A stretch of 64,000 nucleotides of DNA from Flavobacteriales bacterium (lineage in GTDB: Bacteria > Bacteroidota > Bacteroidia > Flavobacteriales_F > PHOS-HE28), in assembly GCA_016716605.1 (NCBI GenBank), contig JADJWA010000001.1:1984001-2048000 (forward strand). The letters are read 5' to 3'. Positions 24,465-32,258 of the stretch are shown here, one piece after another; the first letter of the stretch is position 1; every line of letters begins with the position of its first letter. The position numbers were made by a program, and so were the translations under genes. Below the pieces are notes generated by a model, which worked only from the letters and a program-made list of their open reading frames with translations, was not told the origin of the DNA and did not search any database.

Positions 24465-24659
24465 TCAGCTAGGTTCGCCCAGCTGCGGCCCCGGGAACGC
24501 CAGGCTGTCATCAACAGGGGGGCGCAAATGGCCCCAGCTCGGGCAATCGCAGCCGCGCTTCTTCCGGTATTTGAGCGTTTTCCGGGGGCGGCTTCCGCAG
24601 GCCGTGGCCAATAGGACCACGAGGAGGGCAAGCAGGATCGAACGGGCGGGCGTGGGCAT
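24465..24659 (-). CDS. Small lipoprotein of unknown function
   Basis: A 64-residue protein with a lipobox LATAC (lipidated Cys21), a basic stretch RPRKTLKYRKKRG and a short CDCPSWGH motif. Similar small lipoproteins with a Cys-x-Cys-Pro motif are common in Bacteroidota, but no function is known to me. It is the first gene of the lipoprotein-sprT-manC-rnd series and is divergent from mlaE. Confidence 0.7.
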   Translation of the reverse strand: MPTPARSILLALLVVLLATACGSRPRKTLKYRKKRGCDCPSWGHLRPPVDDSLAFPGPQLGEPS

Positions 24660-24698
24660 CGAGTCGCGGCGCCAAGGTATGCGCGTATGGGCGTGGCC

Positions 24699-24706
24699 TA
24701 CATTCG
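24699..24706 (+). promoter_or_regulatory. -7 promoter element (TACATTCG) for mlaE
   Basis: A TAnnTTYG box 15 bases before the GTG start of mlaE, in the 62-base divergent gap with the small lipoprotein gene. Confidence 0.5.
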
Positions 24707-24721
24707 CCGCACACCTCCAGC

Positions 24722-25462
24722 GTGGGCGTCCTGTTCCATATCGGCCAGTACATGCTGCTGCTGCGCGAGACCTTCATGCGGCCAGAGCGCCTCAGCCTTT
24801 ATTGGTCGCGTACCTTGGAAGAGATGGACCTGCTTGGGGTCAAGAGCCTCGGCATCGTGGCTCTGCTCTCGGCCTTCATGGGCGCGGTGATCACCATCCA
24901 GACCAAGACCAACATCGACAGTCCGTTGATCCAGGCCTGGGTCGTTGGCTTCGCTACCCGGCAGAGCACCATCCTGGAGTTCAGCCCAACGGTGATCTCG
25001 CTGATCCTGGCCGGCAAAGTGGGCAGCAGCATCGCTGCCGAGATCGGCTCCATGCGCGTGAAGGAGCAGATCGACGCGCTTGATATCATGGGCGTGAACT
25101 CGGCCGGCTACCTGATACTCCCGAAGATCGTGGCCACCATGGTGATCAACCCTTTCCTGGTCATGATCAGCATGTTCCTGGGCATCTTCAGCGGGTGGTT
25201 CGCGGGCGTGCAGACTGGCATCGTGCAGAGCGACGACTTCCTCACCGGCATCCAGCTCGATTTCAAGGTGTACCACGTGGTGTACGCGCTGATCAAGACG
25301 GTCGTCTTCGCTTTCCTGATCGCCACGGTGAGCGCATACCAGGGCTATTACACCCGGGGCGGCACCCGCGAGGTGGGTGTGAGCAGCACGCGGGCCGTGG
25401 TATTCAGCAGCATGGCCATCCTGCTGGCCAACCTGATCCTCACGCAGATGCTGCTGCTATGA
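24722..25462 (+). CDS. mlaE: MlaE-family lipid ABC transporter permease
   Basis: Inner-membrane permease of the Mla phospholipid transport system between the outer and inner membranes. The 246-residue polytopic protein has the family core from LGVKSLGIVALLSAFMGAV, then ISLILAGKVGSSIAAEIGSM and QIDALDIMGVNSAGYLILPKI. The start codon is GTG at 24722. Its stop overlaps the mlaF start (ATGA). No MlaD substrate-binding gene follows; it must be encoded elsewhere. Confidence 0.93.
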   Translation: MGVLFHIGQYMLLLRETFMRPERLSLYWSRTLEEMDLLGVKSLGIVALLSAFMGAVITIQTKTNIDSPLIQAWVVGFATRQSTILEFSPTVISLILAGKVGSSIAAEIGSMRVKEQIDALDIMGVNSAGYLILPKIVATMVINPFLVMISMFLGIFSGWFAGVQTGIVQSDDFLTGIQLDFKVYHVVYALIKTVVFAFLIATVSAYQGYYTRGGTREVGVSSTRAVVFSSMAILLANLILTQMLLL

Positions 25463-26217
25463 TCACGGTCGAAGGCCTGGGCAAGCGGTTCGGCAGCGTG
25501 CAGGTGCTAGAGGGCATTGATGCGGAATTCCGCAAAGGCAAGGTGAACCAGGTCATCGGCCGCAGCGGATCTGGCAAGAGCGTGCTGGCCAAGTGCATGG
25601 TGGGGCTTCACCGTCCCGAAGAAGGACGCGTGCTCTATGAGGGGCGTTCCTTCCATGACATGGAGCCCGAGGAGAAGCGCCTCATCCGCCAGCGCATCGG
25701 CATGCTCTTCCAGGGCTCCGCGCTCTTCGACAGCCTCAATGTGATCGAGAACGTGATGTTCCCCCTGCGGATGTTCGGAACCATGCCGAAGAGCGAGATG
25801 GCCGATCGTGCGCACAGTTGCCTGAAGCGCGTGAGCATCATCGACAAGGATGCGCTGTTCCCAGCGGAGCTGAGCGGTGGCATGCAGAAGCGCGTGGGCA
25901 TCGCGCGGGCCATTGCCATGGAGCCGCAATACCTGTTCTGCGACGAGCCCAACAGCGGCCTTGACCCGCAGACCAGCATCGTGATCGACGACCTGATCAA
26001 GGACATCACCGAGGAGGCCGGGATCACCACCGTGGTGATCACGCACGACATGAACAGCGTGATGGAGACCGGCGAGCACATCCTCTTCATCCACAAGGGC
26101 CGCAAATGGTGGGAGGGCAGCCGGGAAGAGCTTCTCAACAGCGACAACAAGGAGCTCAACGAGTTCGTCTTCGCCGGCAGCCTCATGCGGCAGGTGAAGA
26201 AGGCCATGGGCGGCTGA
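25459..26217 (+). CDS. mlaF: MlaF-family lipid ABC transporter ATPase
   Basis: The 252-residue ATPase partner of MlaE. Walker A GRSGSGKS (34-41), Q-loop LFQGSALFDSLNV, signature LSGGMQKR, Walker B YLFCDEPNSGLDP, and the switch histidine in VITHDM. The ATG at 25459 overlaps the mlaE stop (ATGA). A strong bidirectional terminator follows at 26241-26286. Confidence 0.95.
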   Translation: MITVEGLGKRFGSVQVLEGIDAEFRKGKVNQVIGRSGSGKSVLAKCMVGLHRPEEGRVLYEGRSFHDMEPEEKRLIRQRIGMLFQGSALFDSLNVIENVMFPLRMFGTMPKSEMADRAHSCLKRVSIIDKDALFPAELSGGMQKRVGIARAIAMEPQYLFCDEPNSGLDPQTSIVIDDLIKDITEEAGITTVVITHDMNSVMETGEHILFIHKGRKWWEGSREELLNSDNKELNEFVFAGSLMRQVKKAMGG

Positions 26218-26240
26218 TCCGGCGGGCTGCGGGATCATCA

Positions 26241-26286
26241 GAACGAAGAAGCCCCCGATGCAGACGCATCGGGGGCTTCCTCGTTC
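26241..26286. terminator. Strong bidirectional terminator
   Basis: A 14-bp perfect stem (GAAGCCCCCGATGC, 26248-26261, with its complement at 26266-26279, loop AGAC) is extended by an outer 6-bp GAACGA/TCGTTC stem with one mismatch between. It separates mlaF (plus) from the T9SS protein (minus, ends 26298) and can terminate both. Confidence 0.9.
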
Positions 26287-26297
26287 TGGACTATCCC

Positions 26298-28172
26298 TTA
26301 CTTCAGCGTCACGCGCTGCGCGGTGCTGGCCTTGCCGTCGCTCACGCGCACGGTGTACACGCCAGCGGCTTCTCCACGGAGGTCAAGGGTGGAGCTGCCG
26401 GTGGTGCGGGTGTTAAGCACCTCGCGGCCCAGCATGTCCGTGACCTGGATGGTGAAGCTGCCGCCCTGCTCAGCACGGAACTGCAGCAAGCCGTCGGCGC
26501 TCGGGTTCGGGAAGATCGAGATGCCGGTGAGGTCGTTGGCCTCGGTGATCCCGATCGAGGGGTTCAGGCCCAATCGGATGTGGTAGGCATTGCCGTTGGT
26601 GTACACCTGATCCTGAGGGATCTCGATGCCAGCGGCCAGGCCGGGCTGGGGCACGGTGAGGTCGTCGATGACACGCATGTTCGTGGTGCCGCCGCTGCTG
26701 TACATCTTCACGCCCACGTAGTAGCCACCGGGCTGGATCACATAGGGCGTCTCGAAGGCCACGGTCACCTTGCCGTCGGCGATGTGCCCGGCGTTGATCT
26801 CGGTGACGTTCTGGTTCTCGTACAACGGGGCTTCGAGCTGGCCTGCGGCGCTGAGCACCGTGTCGTAAATGGCCGGGAAGAAGTAGGCGCCCTCATCCGA
26901 AGCGTTCGTGATGCCGATCTCGAGGCCGTAGATCGTGGTGGCCGTCTTGATCTCGTAGTAATTGAAGAGCACCAGGCCATCGGCGGCATCCGTGAAGCTA
27001 TTGGTGCCCGTGGAGGTCAATGATTCGTAACCGGCAGGGTGGTTGCCGATTCCATCGAGCGTGTACCAATCGTTGTTCACCTCGAAGTTGCGCAGGTAGG
27101 TGTTGTTGTCCGTGTCGTCCTCCTGCGGGGTCTCCGTAGCGGCAAGCCCGAAGGTCGCGTTGTAAGTGCCGACACCCAAGGCGCCCGGCAACATGAAGCT
27201 CTCATCCCAAAGCCCAGCCTCACCGCTTGCAAGGTTCACAGGGTTGCTGGTGCTCAGGAAGGGGGTCGGGCCGGTAACGTTCATCGCCACGGTGGCGTTG
27301 GTCATGGCATTCACGCCGAAGTTGAGGTAATTGCCGCCGATCTGCATCGTGGGGTTCAGCTGGTTCTCCGGGATGCGGCCATACTCCTCGCCGTTGCCGG
27401 TGTGGCTCAAGAAACCGCTCTCCATCACCAAATCGTAAGGGGGTTGGTCCATCACCTTGAAATCGTCCACGTACCAGGTGTAGCCCCAGATGCCCACGAA
27501 GAGCAGGCGCACCCAAACCTGAGGTTGGTCGCCAGCAGCTGCAGAGATGTTGATGCGTCGCAGGGTGGGGTTGCCGGGCGAAACACCCTGGGTGAGTTCA
27601 CCGGGCTCGAACACGTAGAACACATTGCTCATGCCGCTGATGTCCGAACCAGGCTCAAGCGTGGTGGGCCAATCCGTGTTGTTCGTGCTCACCACCAGAT
27701 AGGTCTGCTCGTTGTTGTACTCCCTGTATTGCGTCTGGAATTCAACGATAACGTTCGGATAACCAGCGGTGCTGAACGAGTTGGCCGTGGTCAGATTGGC
27801 GCGCTCCAGGTTAGCCGTGTTGTTGTTGAAGCCATCGGAGTCGTACATCGCATATCCATTGCCGGCTGTGGGGCTCTGGATGGCAGGCGTGGGGTAGTCT
27901 CCCGTTCCAGCGATGCCAACGCCGATTTCCCATTGGTTGTTGTTCGGAAGGGTGCCTTGGTGGTCGCTGCTGATCGACCAGTCGGCTTCATTGGAGAAAT
28001 CGCTCTCCCAGAGGATGGTGCTGCGCGCGCCCCCCAGCAACGGCCCCACTTGAACAGCAGGATCGAGTGAGGGCTTGGCGGTGAAGCGGGGGCCTTGATA
28101 GGCGGTTTTCTGCGCGCTCACGGTGCCGGCAATGGCCACGCAGAGCAGCAGGGTCGAGTAGATCTTCTTCAT
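26298..28172 (-). CDS. Secreted T9SS cargo protein with jelly-roll domain (paralogue 1)
   Basis: A 624-residue exported protein: signal peptide 1-20 (MKKIYSTLLLCVAIAGTVSA), N-terminal jelly-roll/MAM-like domain ending in WYVDDFKVMD (about 230), CARDB/Ig-like domains in the middle, and a T9SS type A tail from GISIFPNPSADGLLQF to the C-terminal VTLK. The same layout recurs in the next two genes on this strand. No enzymatic motif is recognised; adhesion or surface display is a guess. Longer starts up to 28397 are ignored because the signal peptide begins at the ATG at 28172. Confidence 0.88.
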   Translation of the reverse strand: MKKIYSTLLLCVAIAGTVSAQKTAYQGPRFTAKPSLDPAVQVGPLLGGARSTILWESDFSNEADWSISSDHQGTLPNNNQWEIGVGIAGTGDYPTPAIQSPTAGNGYAMYDSDGFNNNTANLERANLTTANSFSTAGYPNVIVEFQTQYREYNNEQTYLVVSTNNTDWPTTLEPGSDISGMSNVFYVFEPGELTQGVSPGNPTLRRINISAAAGDQPQVWVRLLFVGIWGYTWYVDDFKVMDQPPYDLVMESGFLSHTGNGEEYGRIPENQLNPTMQIGGNYLNFGVNAMTNATVAMNVTGPTPFLSTSNPVNLASGEAGLWDESFMLPGALGVGTYNATFGLAATETPQEDDTDNNTYLRNFEVNNDWYTLDGIGNHPAGYESLTSTGTNSFTDAADGLVLFNYYEIKTATTIYGLEIGITNASDEGAYFFPAIYDTVLSAAGQLEAPLYENQNVTEINAGHIADGKVTVAFETPYVIQPGGYYVGVKMYSSGGTTNMRVIDDLTVPQPGLAAGIEIPQDQVYTNGNAYHIRLGLNPSIGITEANDLTGISIFPNPSADGLLQFRAEQGGSFTIQVTDMLGREVLNTRTTGSSTLDLRGEAAGVYTVRVSDGKASTAQRVTLK

Positions 28173-28435
28173 CGTTTTTGGTTTTCGGGATCCACGAGGG
28201 GTTAGGGTGCAAAGAAACCACGCGTCACCTGATTTCCAAGGGATGAAGCGTGGCAGTTCGGCTGCCAATCTTGCGAGCCCGACGAATGGTGGCTTCATGG
28301 GCCCTGAGTAATCCGTGTGTTGGCCGGCTATGCCGGGTTGGAGGCGGGTGGGTGGGCTGAACGGTTCGGCATAGGGCCAACGCAAAAGCCGCCTCACTGG
28401 GGTGAGACGGCTTCTGCTGGATAGCTCTGCTGGAT
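28173..28435. other. 263-base intergenic region with a promoter box and a terminator
   Basis: Separates two paralogous T9SS genes. The minus-strand box TTTCTTTG (28210-28217) lies 37 bases before the ATG at 28172 and is a weak -7 candidate. A terminator for the upstream gene is at 28386-28413. Nothing else seen. Confidence 0.5.
28386..28413 (-). terminator. Rho-independent-type terminator after T9SS paralogue 2
   Basis: AAGCCG-CTCAC pairs with GTGAG-CGGCTT around one C/A mismatch and a TGGG loop, followed on the minus strand by TTTTGCG. It lies 22 bases past the stop of the gene at 28436. Confidence 0.75.
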
Positions 28436-30346
28436 CTAGCGCTCCACGCTCATGCGCTTGGTCACGGTCACATCGCCCGCGCGCAGGGTGTAGAGGTAGA
28501 GGCCCTCGGTGAGTTCCTGCACATTGAGTTGGCTGCGGTAGCTGCCAGCCGGGCGGTAACCCTCAGCGATGCGCTTCACCAGTTTGCCGCTCACATCGTG
28601 CAGCTCGATCACCACGCTGGCGCCTTTATCCAGGGTGTAAGGGATCACGGTGGTGTTGCGGCTGGGGTTCGGGATGTTCTGCCCCAGACCAACGCCGTCA
28701 ACCGCCGTGAGCGTGCCCACGCTGGCCGTCGGGTCGAAGTTCATCTGTACCATCGGCGTGGTGGTGGTGTAGAACCAGTCCTCGCCTTGCGTGGGGCTGA
28801 TGTAGTAGATGAAGGAGGTTTGCTCTTCGCTGGTGCCGCTGTTCCCGACCCGGATATTGCCGTAGCAGTGCACCGTGAGCAGGTAGTCCGTCTGGGCGTC
28901 GAGGGCAACGGGCGGGTTGAAGGTGATGTTGGTGAAATTGCTGCTTCCGTTGCCGCCGAGCATCGATTGTGCGATCACCACTTCCTCGCTGGTGGCGATG
29001 ATCGGGAAGTCAGCCTGGTTCACATCGCGCAGCTCGGCGGTGATGATGGCGCCAATCTCCGAACCGGTGTTCAGAGCCACACGAGCCGAATGCAAGTCAG
29101 TGGCGTTTGCTACATAGAAAGTGTTGCCCAGGATCAGCACGCTGCCGTCGCCGGCGCCGTCCTCGAAGCTGGAGATGGCGCCCAGGTCTCGGCCGTAGAA
29201 ATACTGGCTCACGCCGAAGCTGGCCATGGCGCTGTTATCGGCTGGTGTGTTATCCGGGTTGGTGGCAGAGATGCCGAAGGTGACGTCGTAGGTGCCGGCC
29301 ACAGCGGGGGGCGTGAACGAAGGATTGATCCACACCTTCTGCTCGGCGGGGCAGAGCGGGAAAGAACCCAGGCTCTGATCCTGATTCAGCACCGTATTAC
29401 CGCCTTGCGCCACGGTGAAGTTGGCTACAGTGCCATCCTGCGGGATAGTGCTGTTATTCAGCACCGTCATGTTCAAAGGAACAGGGCGCAGCTGGTTGAA
29501 GGGGTAAAGGGAATAGCGGAGCGAATCGTAGGTGAGGGCCAAGTCGAGGTCGAAAGCACTGGTCGACGCGCTCAACACACGGAGATCCGCATCGTACAGT
29601 TCAACGATCTGCACGTCATCCACCTGCCACTGGTAGTGGCTCGTGCCCATGTCGCCATCGTGGCGGAAGCGGAACTTCACGCTGCTGGGGTTGCCCTGGA
29701 TCGCGCAGGTCAGGTTCACTTTGCGGGTCTGCGTGGGGCTCACGGCGTTCACCGCGATGTCAGCGCCTACCGCGAATCGCTCCGGCCAGGTAGCGCCGCC
29801 GTCGGTGCTCACCTCGACATAGTGCGGTGAGTTGTCGCAGCAATAACGCAAGCGCTGCTGGAATTGGAGCTCCACATAAGGCGTCGCGCTCAGGTCGAGC
29901 ACGGGCGATTCCAAGCTGCCCTCCCAGTTGATGAATTGATCGGCCGGCAATGCCGTTGGGGTATTGCCCACCCAGGTACAGTTGGCGCTGTCGCTGTTGA
30001 ACATCATGAAGCCATTGGCTGCCGTGGTGCTGCCGATGATCTGCGTGACCGCTGTGTATGCGCCCAGCGGGCCGGTGGTCTTCCGGCGCCAGATCGCGCC
30101 ATTGGGACCGCTCACGGTCCAAGGGCCAACGCCGTTATTGCCATCAAGTCCGTTGGCGAAATCCTCGCTCCAGATCACATCACCGCCATCGCGGCTGTCG
30201 TTCTCCTGGGCAGGAATGGCTTGAATATGATCACGCGAGGGCGTCGCGGCGCGGAAATCCTTGCGGGCCTGGACGCCATTCGCCCATTGGGCCATGGCGC
30301 CGCCAGCGATCAGCAGGGCTGGGAGCAGGAGGTAACGTTTGTTCAT
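28436..30346 (-). CDS. Secreted T9SS cargo protein with jelly-roll domain (paralogue 2)
   Basis: A 636-residue exported protein: signal peptide 1-20 (MNKRYLLLPALLIAGGAMAQ), a jelly-roll domain opening VIWSEDFANGLDG and closing WQVDDVQIVELYDADL (about 235-250), then Ig-like/CARDB repeats and a T9SS type A tail (GQNIPNPSRNTTVIPY) ending in MSVER. Strongly similar in architecture to the genes on both sides. The TAGCTTCG box at 30379-30386 is its likely promoter. Function unknown; no catalytic residues recognised. Confidence 0.88.
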   Translation of the reverse strand: MNKRYLLLPALLIAGGAMAQWANGVQARKDFRAATPSRDHIQAIPAQENDSRDGGDVIWSEDFANGLDGNNGVGPWTVSGPNGAIWRRKTTGPLGAYTAVTQIIGSTTAANGFMMFNSDSANCTWVGNTPTALPADQFINWEGSLESPVLDLSATPYVELQFQQRLRYCCDNSPHYVEVSTDGGATWPERFAVGADIAVNAVSPTQTRKVNLTCAIQGNPSSVKFRFRHDGDMGTSHYQWQVDDVQIVELYDADLRVLSASTSAFDLDLALTYDSLRYSLYPFNQLRPVPLNMTVLNNSTIPQDGTVANFTVAQGGNTVLNQDQSLGSFPLCPAEQKVWINPSFTPPAVAGTYDVTFGISATNPDNTPADNSAMASFGVSQYFYGRDLGAISSFEDGAGDGSVLILGNTFYVANATDLHSARVALNTGSEIGAIITAELRDVNQADFPIIATSEEVVIAQSMLGGNGSSNFTNITFNPPVALDAQTDYLLTVHCYGNIRVGNSGTSEEQTSFIYYISPTQGEDWFYTTTTPMVQMNFDPTASVGTLTAVDGVGLGQNIPNPSRNTTVIPYTLDKGASVVIELHDVSGKLVKRIAEGYRPAGSYRSQLNVQELTEGLYLYTLRAGDVTVTKRMSVER

Positions 30347-30378
30347 TGTTGTGTTGGGTTTTCTGGTCCGAAGGGGCA

Positions 30379-30386
30379 CGAAGCTA
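30379..30386 (-). promoter_or_regulatory. -7 promoter element (TAGCTTCG) for T9SS paralogue 2
   Basis: A minus-strand TAnnTTYG box 32 bases before the ATG at 30346. Confidence 0.45.
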
Positions 30387-30500
30387 AGGACTGTCGCTCA
30401 AAGACACGATGAGCCGGGGATGCGTTGTTCAATGGTAGGCTTGATGCAGGTTGTGGTTGGTTCCGATCAGGAAGCGGCTACGTCGGTAGGGGTCAGCGGC

Positions 30501-32258
30501 TCAGCGCGCTACGATCAACGGAAGGGTGACCCCGGATCCATCCCCGCCGATGCGCAGCAAATAGGCTCCAGAGGGCACATCGGAAAGGTCGAAAGGGATG
30601 GTCTGGCGCCCATGGAGCCTTCCAAGGCCGAATCTCCGGATAACACGGCCAGCTGCATCGTGCAGGACCAATTCCGCTTGGACACCGGTCCGGAAATCAT
30701 GCTCGAGGATGGCCGCCCCGCTCACGGGCACCGGGTAGATCCTGCTCGATGGCGTTCCAAGCCGCTCGGCAACGCCCACCCCGTACTCGCTCAGGTGCAA
30801 CCTTACCATGGGCATGGCGGTGAGCCAATCGATATCGAAGTTGGGCCCCTCCATGAAGGCGGCCGCTCCAACAGGGCCATTGCCGCTGGTGAGCAATCCT
30901 ACCTGACCAGTGCCTTCCAAGCGCTGGAGCCCCGCAAAAAGGTCCGCCGCGGAGAGCGCAGGCGGGGTCGGAAACGGCAGGTAAAGCGGCAGGCCTTGCG
31001 TCGCATCCGCAAGGTCCTCTGATGTAATGGCGTGCCTGAGCGTGGTGTCGATGAAGGCGAAGTTGCCATCCATCAGAATGCCCCGCACTTCCTGGCCCAC
31101 CTCAGAGCCCGGGTCGAGCACCGCGCTGATGCCCTGGGCAGTGCTTCCTTCATTCACCAACTCGAATCGAACGGCGGCGATGAAGTTTGATTCGCTGCGC
31201 GCGTGTCCTTGCACCGTACCAGCATCCAACGCCATTGCTCCGTAGCCATCGTTCCAGCCCGGTCCGGTCATGGTCATCACCGCCATCCCGATGTTATCCG
31301 TTGCATCGTCTTCACCCGTGGATGAGGAAGCCGTTGCCGTGTAGGTTACCTCGCCAAGTGCATCGGGAGCCCAGTCAGTCTGTACCACGACCGTTGCGCG
31401 TTCGCCGCTGTTGATCGAATCGAGCGAGGCACTGTAAGGGCCGTGATCCACGCCATCATGCGTGGCGATCACACTGACAGCCACTCCGAAGAGCTGGGCC
31501 ATGCCCACATTGTGCAGATCGACGCTCATGGCCATGGCGCGCGATTGCTCCAACGGAAGCAGGCGGTAGCCAAGGCCATTGGATCCGGGAATGAAGGGCG
31601 AAGCAGTGGCATCGCCCATGCGCGCACCGGTCACTGCGAGGTCACGATCCAAGCGCTCGCGGATGCAGATGTCGTCGATGGCGAAGCCGCTGGCCCAATT
31701 CGCGCTGTCGCTCCATTGGAAACGCAAGCGCAGATCGCTGATGCCGCCGAGCAGCGACATGGTATAGGTGAGTTGCTGCCAACCAGCGCCGGAGGGGATC
31801 ATCTCGAAGAGCTGCCATTCGCCGCCGTTCGCACTGAAGTCGATGCGGGCCTCGCCGCCGCCGAGCGCACGGGTGTGATGCACGCGCAGATCGAGCGCAA
31901 TTTCGAAGAGGCCGGTGAGGTCAATGCTTGGTGTGGCAAGCACGGCTGAATCGAGGTCGCAATTGCAAGGCGGGGCATCATCATTCGCCATGGCGAAGCG
32001 GTTGCCCACCGGCGCATCAGGTACCGGGAAGAAGCCGCCAGCGTTGGCATCGATTGCTGTTCCGGCTGAGAATGCCGGTACGAATTCGCCGAGGCCGGTG
32101 CCGGAGGAAGTCTGCCGTTCGACCTGATTCGTGCTCCAATCCGCAGGAATGCCCTGCTCGAAGTCCTCGCTCCAAAAGCAGGTGGATTGGCGCGATTGCG
32201 CGGATGCGGTTTGCCCGAGCACAAGAGCCGCCAAGGGCAGAAGGACCAGGCTCCGCAT
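30501..32258 (-). CDS. Secreted T9SS cargo protein with jelly-roll domain (paralogue 3), overlaps gcvP
   Basis: A 585-residue exported protein: signal peptide 1-20 (MRSLVLLPLAALVLGQTASA), jelly-roll domain opening TCFWSEDFEQG and closing FAIDDICIRERLDRDLAV, CARDB-like domain (DLHNVGMAQLFG), and a degenerate type A tail starting SSRIYPVPVSGAAIL. Its ATG overlaps the gcvP stop (ATGA), so a secreted protein appears translationally coupled to a central metabolic enzyme. Third of three tandem paralogues. Confidence 0.85.
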   Translation of the reverse strand: MRSLVLLPLAALVLGQTASAQSRQSTCFWSEDFEQGIPADWSTNQVERQTSSGTGLGEFVPAFSAGTAIDANAGGFFPVPDAPVGNRFAMANDDAPPCNCDLDSAVLATPSIDLTGLFEIALDLRVHHTRALGGGEARIDFSANGGEWQLFEMIPSGAGWQQLTYTMSLLGGISDLRLRFQWSDSANWASGFAIDDICIRERLDRDLAVTGARMGDATASPFIPGSNGLGYRLLPLEQSRAMAMSVDLHNVGMAQLFGVAVSVIATHDGVDHGPYSASLDSINSGERATVVVQTDWAPDALGEVTYTATASSSTGEDDATDNIGMAVMTMTGPGWNDGYGAMALDAGTVQGHARSESNFIAAVRFELVNEGSTAQGISAVLDPGSEVGQEVRGILMDGNFAFIDTTLRHAITSEDLADATQGLPLYLPFPTPPALSAADLFAGLQRLEGTGQVGLLTSGNGPVGAAAFMEGPNFDIDWLTAMPMVRLHLSEYGVGVAERLGTPSSRIYPVPVSGAAILEHDFRTGVQAELVLHDAAGRVIRRFGLGRLHGRQTIPFDLSDVPSGAYLLRIGGDGSGVTLPLIVAR

